A stretch of DNA of 64,000 nucleotides from Gammaproteobacteria bacterium (GTDB lineage: Bacteria > Pseudomonadota > Gammaproteobacteria > Thiotrichales > Thiotrichaceae): positions 1 through 64,000 of the forward strand of contig JAHJJD010000052.1 of assembly GCA_018822845.1 (NCBI GenBank), written 5' to 3'. The stretch's first letter is position 1, and each line of letters starts with the position of its first letter. The translations under genes and the position numbers were made by a program. Below, one piece after another: positions 28,748 to 35,615 of this stretch. The notes beneath the pieces are model-generated. The model was not told the origin of the DNA. It searched no databases and saw only the letters and a list, made by a program, of their open reading frames with translations.

Positions 28748-29063
28748 AATGCTCCTCCCATGACGCCAGTCTACCGGAAGCGTGAAAACAGCAGCAAACC
28801 AAGGTTTATTTATTAAAACAAGCAATAAACAAACATATTATTAATGATCAGATATATTTTATTTCCTTGTGTAACAGAAGGGGTTTTTTGTTTTCAGGCT
28901 ACTCTTGCTACATTTTGGCAAACAGGAAAACGATTACATCGGCCTGATCATCGCCATGCCCCTGATCGCCCACGCCAGTTGGCATCCCTACTGCGATCTG
29001 GTGGTGCAGGGCGAGCAAGCCCCCAGCTAGGCGTCAAGCCATCTGGAATGTCTGGAGGGAACC
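28748..29063. other. intergenic region: AT-rich promoter area and a gene remnant
   Basis: The first 110 bases (to about 28860) are AT-rich and probably hold the aidB promoter, which would be divergent from any promoter for the small membrane gene at 29064. From 28875 to 29030 there is a short open frame that looks like the C-terminus of a degraded membrane protein. The TGGAGGGA ribosome site of the next gene lies at about 29050-29057. Confidence 0.5.
28875..29030 (+). pseudogene. possible remnant of a membrane protein C-terminus (DUF2189-like)
   Basis: A short frame without a start reads GKQENDYIGLIIAMPLIAHASWHPYCDLV before a TAG stop at 29028. The PLxAHASWHxYxDLV ending recalls the C-terminus of DUF2189-type membrane proteins, from memory only. 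The frame is closed by a stop at 28872, so no complete domain can be encoded. Confidence 0.3.
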
Positions 29064-29606
29064 ATGAGAAAACTCTATTTCTTGGCACCGGACGCCCTAT
29101 CGGCCCGCAACATCATTATCGAGTTGCGGGATCAAGGCGTTTACTCACAACACATCAGCATTCTGGCAAACCAGGACACCCAGTTTGACAGCAAGCTGGA
29201 AGTCACCGAACTAAACAGCGAAAACCTGAGCAATTTCGATGAACTGGGTAAAAGCGACCTGCTGCCTGCCTTGGAAAAGGGTGCCGCCATGGGTGGCAGC
29301 CTCGGCCTGATCGGCGGGCTGGCCGCACTGGCATTTCCGCCTGCCGGGCTGGTTATTGGCGGCGGCGCTGTACTGGCTTCAACCACACTCGGTGCTGGGC
29401 TAGGCGCATGGATTTCCTCAATGATCGGCATCTCGGCTCCGCATCACGATATTGAGGAATATGTCAGCGCTATTGAAAGCGGCAGTGTTCTGCTGCTAGT
29501 GGATGTGGATGAGGAAAAACTGGCAAGCATCAAGGGCATCATTGCCAGTCACCATCCCGAAGCTGACATCAAACAGGCGGGCAAACTAATGCCTGGCCCT
29601 GGCTGA
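29064..29606 (+). CDS. small membrane protein with glycine-rich hydrophobic hairpin, stress-protein-like
   Basis: A 180-residue protein built like the one at 26547. The N-terminal alpha/beta segment (KLYFLAPDALSARNIIIELRDQ) is followed by a long Gly/Ala-rich hydrophobic stretch at about 73-130 (GGSLGLIGGLAALAFPPAGLV). A closing segment (GSVLLLVDVDEEKLASIKGIIASHHPEAD) ends with the same HHPEA pattern as its neighbour. TGGAGGGAACC precedes the ATG. The function is not known. The phospholipase D-type gene starts 15 bases downstream, so the two are probably co-transcribed. Confidence 0.72.
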   Translation: MRKLYFLAPDALSARNIIIELRDQGVYSQHISILANQDTQFDSKLEVTELNSENLSNFDELGKSDLLPALEKGAAMGGSLGLIGGLAALAFPPAGLVIGGGAVLASTTLGAGLGAWISSMIGISAPHHDIEEYVSAIESGSVLLLVDVDEEKLASIKGIIASHHPEADIKQAGKLMPGPG

Positions 29607-29621
29607 CAGCGGCACAACTGC

Positions 29622-31724
29622 ATGGATGCAATACTGCACCCCGGCTCCAATTGCTGGTGTATTGAACACGCCGAACGCCTCAGCGTCATCGTCGATACCG
29701 CAGACTATTTCGCCGCTTTCGCCGAAGCCTGTGAATCAGCCCAGCGCCAGATCCTGCTGGTTGGCTGGGATTTTGACCGCTGGGAGTGCCTGCACCGCGA
29801 TGCTGGGCAACACAGGTTCCCCGACCAACTGGGAGCTTTCCTGGCAGCGCTGGTAAGGCGGCGTAATGACCTGAACATCTATTTGCTGTCGTGGGATTTC
29901 AATATGATCTACGCTGCCGAGCGGGAACTGTTTCCAGCCTTGCGTCTGCGGATGCAGGCTCCCCGCCGCTTTCATTTCAGGCTGGATGGCACGCATCCGG
30001 GTGGCGCATCCCATCATCAGAAAGTGGTAGTGATTGACGACCGTATCGCCTTCGTCGGTGGCATCGACCTGAGCCGCTGGCGTTGGGATACCCCGGAACA
30101 CAAGCCGGATGATCCTCGGCGCATCGATCCCAATGGCAATCCATACCCGCCCTTCCACGACCTGATGATGCTGGTGGAAGGCGCAGCCGCAGCCCGCCTG
30201 GGCGAACTTGCCCGCGAGCGCTGGCGGCGCGCGCATGATTGGGAAATCCCCACCCCCAGGACAAACATTTCCCCCTGGCCCCATTCTGTACAGCCCGGCC
30301 TGCACGACCTGCCGGTAGCAATCGCCCGTACCGAACCGGCTTACTCAGGCCGTCAGCCAGTGCATGAAGTTCGCCAGTTGTACCTGGATGCCATCGCCAG
30401 CGCACAACATTTCATTTACATCGAAAACCAGTATTTCACCGCCCGCTGCCTCGGCGAAGCCATTAGCCAGCGCTTGCAGCAAAAAAACGGCCCCGAAGTA
30501 GTCATGGTGTTGCCGGAAAAAACCGGCGGCTGGCTGGAACATATGAGCATGGATGTGTTGCGCGGGCGTATTGTCCAGCGCATGCAGGCCAGCGACCGGT
30601 ATGACCGCTTGCGTGTCTGTTACCCGCATCAGCCAGGGCTGGGCGACACCTGCATCAGCGTTCATGCCAAACTGCTGATCGTGGATGACCACCTGTTGCG
30701 GATCGGTTCCTCCAACACCAGCAGCCGTTCAATGGGGCTGGATACGGAATGCGACCTAGCGATTGAGACGCAGCAGGCTAATGATGATACCGTTGCCTTC
30801 ATCCGCCGCTTGCGCCAGCAGTTGCTGGGCGAACATCTTGGCTGCGAACCGGCGCAGGTCGCGGCCAGCGAGCAGCAACACGGCAGCCTGATTGCTGCCA
30901 TCGAAGCGCTACAATGCGATCAACGCAGCCTGCGTCCACTGGATGTCAGCGTACCGGAGGAACTGGATGATATGGTGCCCGAATCAGATCTGATCGACCC
31001 GGCAGAACCGCTGGTACCGGAATATCTGGTCAATCGGTATGTGCCCAAACAGCGCCGCCCGCTAGGCCGTAAACGCCTGCTCTTGTTGTTTATGATCATC
31101 ATCGGCCTGCTGTTGCTGGCTGCCGCTTGGCGTTGGACGCCCTTGCAGCAGTGGATTACACCAGAACGGCTCAGCAACCTGTTGGCAGGCATCGCCTCGC
31201 CGGAAGCGCGGGCGGCAGTCGCCATTGGCGGCATTACCCTGGCTAGTCTGTTGATGGTTCCGCTGACCCTGCTGGCGGTTGTCGCAGGCATCGTTTTCAG
31301 TAGTTGGCAAGCGTTTTGCTACATGCTGGTGGGCGCATTGCTCAGTTCGGTGGCCGGATTCGGTTTTGGTCAGATGCTGGGGCACAGCGTCGTCAAACGC
31401 TTGGACGGTTCAAAAATTAGCGATCTGAGCAAACAGGTCGCCAAACGTGGCACGGTAGCAATAGCCATTCTGCGCCTGCTACCGATTGCGCCATTCGCGA
31501 TTTTCAACCTGATGGCGGGAGCCTCGCACGTGCGCTTCCGCCAGTTTTTCCTCGGCAGCCTGCTGGGGCTGACGCCGGGGCTGGGAGCCATCACCCTGTT
31601 TTCCAGTAATCTGTGGGCGGCCATTACCAACCCTTCCTGGATCAATCTGGCGGTCGTGGGCGTGGTTGGTGCCGGGCTACTGGCGTTTGGCTGGACGGCG
31701 GAACGCTGGCTGCGCTCCAGGTGA
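29622..31724 (+). CDS. phospholipase D/cardiolipin synthase-like protein fused to a VTT (DedA/TVP38) membrane domain
   Basis: A 700-residue fusion. The N-terminal two-thirds has two HKD catalytic motifs: HHQKVVVIDDRIAFVGGID (about 128) and HAKLLIVDDHLLRIGSSNTS (about 347). This is the arrangement of phospholipase D and cardiolipin synthase enzymes. From about residue 485 there is a helix, then a VTT/SNARE-associated domain (about 525-680) with VAKRGTVAIAILRLLPIAPFAIFNLMAG, which in related proteins moves lipids between leaflets. The stop is 5 bases before the EEP-family gene. In E. coli the ClsB gene (ybhO) is likewise next to an EEP-family gene (ybhP), which supports a role in phospholipid synthesis or remodelling. 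Confidence 0.88.
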   Translation: MDAILHPGSNCWCIEHAERLSVIVDTADYFAAFAEACESAQRQILLVGWDFDRWECLHRDAGQHRFPDQLGAFLAALVRRRNDLNIYLLSWDFNMIYAAERELFPALRLRMQAPRRFHFRLDGTHPGGASHHQKVVVIDDRIAFVGGIDLSRWRWDTPEHKPDDPRRIDPNGNPYPPFHDLMMLVEGAAAARLGELARERWRRAHDWEIPTPRTNISPWPHSVQPGLHDLPVAIARTEPAYSGRQPVHEVRQLYLDAIASAQHFIYIENQYFTARCLGEAISQRLQQKNGPEVVMVLPEKTGGWLEHMSMDVLRGRIVQRMQASDRYDRLRVCYPHQPGLGDTCISVHAKLLIVDDHLLRIGSSNTSSRSMGLDTECDLAIETQQANDDTVAFIRRLRQQLLGEHLGCEPAQVAASEQQHGSLIAAIEALQCDQRSLRPLDVSVPEELDDMVPESDLIDPAEPLVPEYLVNRYVPKQRRPLGRKRLLLLFMIIIGLLLLAAAWRWTPLQQWITPERLSNLLAGIASPEARAAVAIGGITLASLLMVPLTLLAVVAGIVFSSWQAFCYMLVGALLSSVAGFGFGQMLGHSVVKRLDGSKISDLSKQVAKRGTVAIAILRLLPIAPFAIFNLMAGASHVRFRQFFLGSLLGLTPGLGAITLFSSNLWAAITNPSWINLAVVGVVGAGLLAFGWTAERWLRSR

Positions 31725-31729
31725 ATAGC

Positions 31730-32407
31730 ATGAGACTACGGGTCGCCACTTATAATATTCATGACGGTGTGGGTCGTGACCGCTGTTATGACCCGGTGCG
31801 CATCGTCAATATTCTCCGCGAAATCAATGCGGACGTGCTGGCCTTGCAGGAAGTCACCCTGGATCACGCAGGCGAACTCAAACAGCACTTTGCCGCCACT
31901 GGCATGCAAGTCACCGATGGCACAGTGTTCGAACACCGCAAGGGGCGTTACGGTAATCTGTTGCTGACGCGCCAACCGGTTATCGCCACCTGTATCCATG
32001 ACCTGTCCTACCATGGACGTGAACCACGCAATGCGGTGGAACTGGAGCTGGATAACGGCGGAAAACCATTTGGTTTGCTGGCTACTCATCTGGGTTTAGG
32101 CCAGCGCGAACGCAGCGCGCAGATTGAACGGCTGACCGGGATCGTTTCCGCCCGCGACAGCATTCATCTGCTGCTGGGGGATTTGAATGTGTGGTCGGGA
32201 CAAAGCCTGCGCCCGCTGGTTGCTTCTGGCTTTGTTTTCAAGGCGGTGCGCAGTTTCCCTACCTGGCCGGGCGCACTGGTGGCTCTGGATCGGATTCTGG
32301 TGCGCAAACCGGTAATCATCCACCGCTGTTTCCGCTATGAAAGCCTGCTGGCGCGGGTGGCCTCCGATCATTTCCCACTGGTGGCCGAGCTGGCGTTTGA
32401 AATGTGA
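31730..32407 (+). CDS. endonuclease/exonuclease/phosphatase (EEP) family hydrolase, YbhP-like
   Basis: A 225-residue metal-dependent phosphodiesterase fold. Motifs are VATYNIHDGVG at the start, the metal-binding Glu in VLALQEVTLD, GLLATHLGLG, LLLGDLNVW and the terminal SDHFPLVAEL, whose SDH supplies the catalytic His. I start at the ATG at 31730, 5 bases after the upstream stop. Linkage to a ClsB-like enzyme points to a phospholipid or phosphate-ester substrate rather than DNA, but this is inferred. Confidence 0.87.
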   Translation: MRLRVATYNIHDGVGRDRCYDPVRIVNILREINADVLALQEVTLDHAGELKQHFAATGMQVTDGTVFEHRKGRYGNLLLTRQPVIATCIHDLSYHGREPRNAVELELDNGGKPFGLLATHLGLGQRERSAQIERLTGIVSARDSIHLLLGDLNVWSGQSLRPLVASGFVFKAVRSFPTWPGALVALDRILVRKPVIIHRCFRYESLLARVASDHFPLVAELAFEM

Positions 32408-32499
32408 TCTGTCTGCTGCGCGCTCGTCGGATAAGCGGTATATCGCCCGGCATGAGGGGTATGATTGCCTGACCCAATACAATAACAATCAGGGCAACA

Positions 32500-32703
32500 A
32501 TGGAAAAACAACAACACACACTCGCCCACAAGCTGGGTCAGCTCGCTTGCCGGTTTGAATTCTGGATATTGGTCATCGCCATTATCGCCATCCTGTCCAT
32601 CTGGTGGCATAGCGCTTATCTGGTAATGGGGTTCTGCCTTGCGTCCATCTTCGCGTGGATTACTTACGATGCTACCTATCCGGACAGGAATGACTGGCTT
32701 TAG
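32500..32703 (+). CDS. small single-helix or double-helix membrane protein
   Basis: 67 residues, of which 20-56 are hydrophobic (FEFWILVIAIIAILSIWW...LVMGFCLASIFAWIT), enough for one long or two short helices. The tail DATYPDRNDWL is polar. The start has a weak CAGGGC site. I do not recognise the family. It lies 92 bases after the EEP gene and is convergent with pgl. Confidence 0.55.
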   Translation: MEKQQHTLAHKLGQLACRFEFWILVIAIIAILSIWWHSAYLVMGFCLASIFAWITYDATYPDRNDWL

Positions 32704-32723
32704 CCAGGCTGCGTCGGTTTTCC

Positions 32724-33404
32724 TCAGTCGGCAAAGTGCACCAGCAGCCGGTCGCCCGCCTGAGCCAGTAAGGCGGCAACAGGCAAAGCGGAAGTCCCGG
32801 CGGAGGCTGCCTTCAATACCTGCCGTTTGGTTTCGCCCTGAATGAGCAAGTGCATGGCAGGTGCCGACAGCAAGGCCGACAAGGTGAGAGACACCCTGCC
32901 CTCCGCTATACCGGTGGCCTCGATCAGCATGACAGGCGTTGCATTATGCGCAGCAAGTGCCGCTTCCAGATTGTCCGCAGTTGGGAACAGCGAGGCGAAG
33001 TGCCCGTCTTCCCCCATGCCCAGCACGCAAACATCCAGTGGCAACATCTGCTCACGTACTACCCGGTTGAGCGCATCCACATCCATACAGCCATCAACAG
33101 CGTCATACAGGGGAACAAGTTGTGCCCGTGCAGACGCTTGTGGCAAATGGCTGCATATGAAACGCAAATTGGAACGCGGGTTATCCGCTGCAACCTGCCG
33201 CTCATCCGTCAGGGTCAGCCTGACGCTTTCCCATGGCAGGTTTTGCTTGTCCAGTTCAGCCAGGAATGCCTGTGGCGTCGTACCGCCGGATAACGCAATC
33301 CGGGCTACACCGTTTTGTCCAATGGCAACCCTTATCTGCTCGGCAACAATGTTCGCCAGCGATTCAGCCTGACTTTCCCTGTTGATATATTTTACCAGCC
33401 TCAT
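32724..33404 (-). CDS. pgl: 6-phosphogluconolactonase
   Basis: A 226-residue enzyme of the oxidative pentose-phosphate pathway. Signatures are ARIALSGGTTPQAFLAEL, LTLTDERQVAADNPRSN and VLGMGEDGHFASLFP, which carry the sugar-phosphate site of the glucosamine-isomerase/6PGL family. GGGAGG lies before the ATG. It follows glgC by 26 bases on the same strand, suggesting a carbon-storage and glucose-6-phosphate unit. Confidence 0.95.
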   Translation of the reverse strand: MRLVKYINRESQAESLANIVAEQIRVAIGQNGVARIALSGGTTPQAFLAELDKQNLPWESVRLTLTDERQVAADNPRSNLRFICSHLPQASARAQLVPLYDAVDGCMDVDALNRVVREQMLPLDVCVLGMGEDGHFASLFPTADNLEAALAAHNATPVMLIEATGIAEGRVSLTLSALLSAPAMHLLIQGETKRQVLKAASAGTSALPVAALLAQAGDRLLVHFAD

Positions 33405-33430
33405 GTATTACCTCCCTCACCCACCAGCAG

Positions 33431-34711
33431 TCAGGACGGGGCCTTGTTGCTGGTGGCCGGGCCATTTTGCCCCAGCATTTCCGGCGTAACCAGCACAATA
33501 CCCTTCTCCGTTACCCGGAAACGCTGCGCATCTGCCTCCCGGTCTTCGCCAATGACAGTGCCTTCCGGAATATGGCAACCACGGTCAATGATGGCGCGGG
33601 TGATGCGGCAATGCCGCCCGATATTGACTTCCGGCAACAGCACCGAGTCATGCACCACACTCCAGGAATTGGCTTTCACGTTGGAAAACAGCAGGGAATT
33701 GAAAATGGCCGCACCGGAAATCACGCAGCCTGCCGACACCACCGAACCCAGCGCCTTACCTTCGCGCCCCGGCTCCTGATGCACGAATTTGGCCGACGGC
33801 AACTGACGGTGGTAGGTGAGGATAGGCCAGCTGTCATCGTACAAATCCAGTTCCGGATCAACTGCCACCAGCTCCATGTTGGCTTCCCAAAAAGCATCGA
33901 TCGTCCCCACATCACGCCAGTAAGGCTGGTCACCCGTCACCGGATCGCGGAACGGATACGCATAGACCTTATGTTCGGCAATAATGCGGGGGATGATGTC
34001 CTTGCCGAAATCATGGCTGGAATCCGGGTCTTCAGCATCCTGCTGCAACTGCTTGAACAGGAATTCGGTGTTGAAAATATAATTGCCCATCGAAGCCAGC
34101 GCAGTGTCTTCCGAACCCGGCATAGGCTGCGGGTTAGCTGGCTTTTCGTCGAAAGCCATCACCCGGCGGTTTTCATCGACCGTCATCACCCCGAAGCCTT
34201 TGGCGTCTTCCAGCGATACGCCCACGCAGGAAACGGTCATATCCGCCCCTTTCTCAACGTGGTAGGCCAGCATTTCACCGTAATCCATCTTGTAAACATG
34301 GTCACCAGACAGCACCAGCACGTATTTCGGGTTGATGGCTTCCACGATGTCGAGATTCTGGAAAATCGCGTCGGCAGTCCCGGCATACCAGTTGCCTGTG
34401 GTGCGCTGCGAAGCGGGCAGGACTTCCATTGCCTCACCCAGATCGGTGCGGAAATGTGACCATCCCTGCACCAGGTGGCGGATCAGCGAATGTGCCTTGT
34501 ACTGGGTCAGCACCCCGATCTTGCGGATGCCGGAATTGACGCAGTTGGATAGCGGGAAATCGATGATACGGAACTTGCCACCAAAGAATACTGCGGGTTT
34601 GGCGCGCCGGTCCGTGAGTTCGTACAGGCGTGAACCACGCCCGCCTGCCAGTACCAAAGCCAGGGTGTCGCGGGTCAGCAGGCTGACAAAACGCGGATGA
34701 TTGGTAGACAT
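33431..34711 (-). CDS. glgC: glucose-1-phosphate adenylyltransferase
   Basis: A 426-residue enzyme that makes ADP-glucose for glycogen. The nucleotidyl-transferase loop [19 protein letters not shown], the substrate strand [16 protein letters not shown], the metal-site [10 protein letters not shown] and the glucose-1-phosphate region FDEKPANP are all present. The C-terminal left-handed beta-helix (about 290-420) has the usual hexapeptides ([27 protein letters not shown]). It is the first gene of a pair with pgl. Confidence 0.97.
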   Translation of the reverse strand: MSTNHPRFVSLLTRDTLALVLAGGRGSRLYELTDRRAKPAVFFGGKFRIIDFPLSNCVNSGIRKIGVLTQYKAHSLIRHLVQGWSHFRTDLGEAMEVLPASQRTTGNWYAGTADAIFQNLDIVEAINPKYVLVLSGDHVYKMDYGEMLAYHVEKGADMTVSCVGVSLEDAKGFGVMTVDENRRVMAFDEKPANPQPMPGSEDTALASMGNYIFNTEFLFKQLQQDAEDPDSSHDFGKDIIPRIIAEHKVYAYPFRDPVTGDQPYWRDVGTIDAFWEANMELVAVDPELDLYDDSWPILTYHRQLPSAKFVHQEPGREGKALGSVVSAGCVISGAAIFNSLLFSNVKANSWSVVHDSVLLPEVNIGRHCRITRAIIDRGCHIPEGTVIGEDREADAQRFRVTEKGIVLVTPEMLGQNGPATSNKAPS

Positions 34712-34911
34712 GTCGTTTTCCTCTTATTGTCGATTCATCCCTGCCATTCTAACCTGTCCGGGTTGTACAGTTTATGACTTGTATTGGGGTATTTGCCGGG
34801 CAAGGCTTTAAATTCGCAAAATTATGCGTACCGGTTGTTAGAAACGATAGTAAAGTTTTCCTTATAACCCTGCTAAACTGTTAACCACACAGACCACCGC
34901 AAGGGCTTGCC

Positions 34912-35349
34912 ATGAACGAACCAACCCCAACGCACCCCATCACAGTAGACACGAGTGCCGTCAGCAAATACGACGAATCGCTGCTCGACAGCTTTTCCAA
35001 AGACGTAGCGGGGCAAGCCACGCGACTGGATGATCTCGCCAGACAACTGATCACCCTGAACATTGCCATTCCGGGTTTATACGCCACCGTCCTCAAATTT
35101 ATCAGCGGGGACAAAGCCACCCTACAAGAACCGCTGATGCTGTTGATTATCTTCGGCGCGTGGCTGCTGGCTCTGGGGTTTGCCTTCACCAGCCTGTACC
35201 CGGAACCGTACAGCGTTGACCCGGATAGCCCCAGCGACATTGAGCAATATTTTCACCACAGCGCGAGACGCAAGCTCAAATGGCTGGCTGCTGCCGGTTT
35301 GTTCAGTTTTTTCGGCATTTGTTTTGCCGTTTTCAGCCTGTTTGTTTAA
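34912..35349 (+). CDS. two-helix membrane protein of a CHAT-STAND cassette
   Basis: A 145-residue protein I do not recognise. The N-terminal 55 residues are polar and helical (KYDESLLDSFSKDVAGQATRLDDLARQLI). The hydrophobic segments are about 77-98 (LMLLIIFGAWLLALGFAF) and 123-143 (WLAAAGLFSFFGICFAVF), separated by an acidic loop (DPDSPSDIEQYF). The gene begins a compact three-gene unit: 10 bases to the zinc-ribbon gene and then 1 base to the CHAT-STAND protein. A membrane partner for a protease-NTPase sensor is a plausible role, such as an effector or anchor. Confidence 0.75.
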   Translation: MNEPTPTHPITVDTSAVSKYDESLLDSFSKDVAGQATRLDDLARQLITLNIAIPGLYATVLKFISGDKATLQEPLMLLIIFGAWLLALGFAFTSLYPEPYSVDPDSPSDIEQYFHHSARRKLKWLAAAGLFSFFGICFAVFSLFV

Positions 35350-35359
35350 GGGGGAAATC

Positions 35360-35614
35360 ATGGGGCAATCAACCAGACGTATTACGCACTGCGGTCAGTG
35401 TGGCAAGTCATTTTCGTACCGTTATGACATGGGGCGAATCCCGGAAGGCGTGACTAACTTTCCGCTGTCCTGCCCGTTTTGCAGCACCCGGCAGGTTGTG
35501 CCACTCACCGCTGTACGCAAGGTAGACTTGCTGCGTGACGGAACCAAGCAGGAAATCGTGGTGCTGGAAGTACCGGAGAATCCCGTTGGCGTAGTGAAAG
35601 AAGGGGGGGAGTAA
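35360..35614 (+). CDS. small zinc-ribbon protein of a CHAT-STAND cassette
   Basis: An 84-residue protein with two CxxC pairs, C11/C14 in HCGQCGKSF and C38/C41 in LSCPFCSTRQ, that form a zinc ribbon. A hydrophilic beta-rich tail follows (RKVDLLRDGTKQEIVVLEV). The ATG at 35360 follows AAGGGGGA. The family is not recognised. The position between the membrane protein and the CHAT-STAND gene, with almost no spacing, suggests an obligate partner, possibly a recognition or adaptor subunit or a protease target. Confidence 0.75.
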   Translation: MGQSTRRITHCGQCGKSFSYRYDMGRIPEGVTNFPLSCPFCSTRQVVPLTAVRKVDLLRDGTKQEIVVLEVPENPVGVVKEGGE

Positions 35615-35615
35615 G

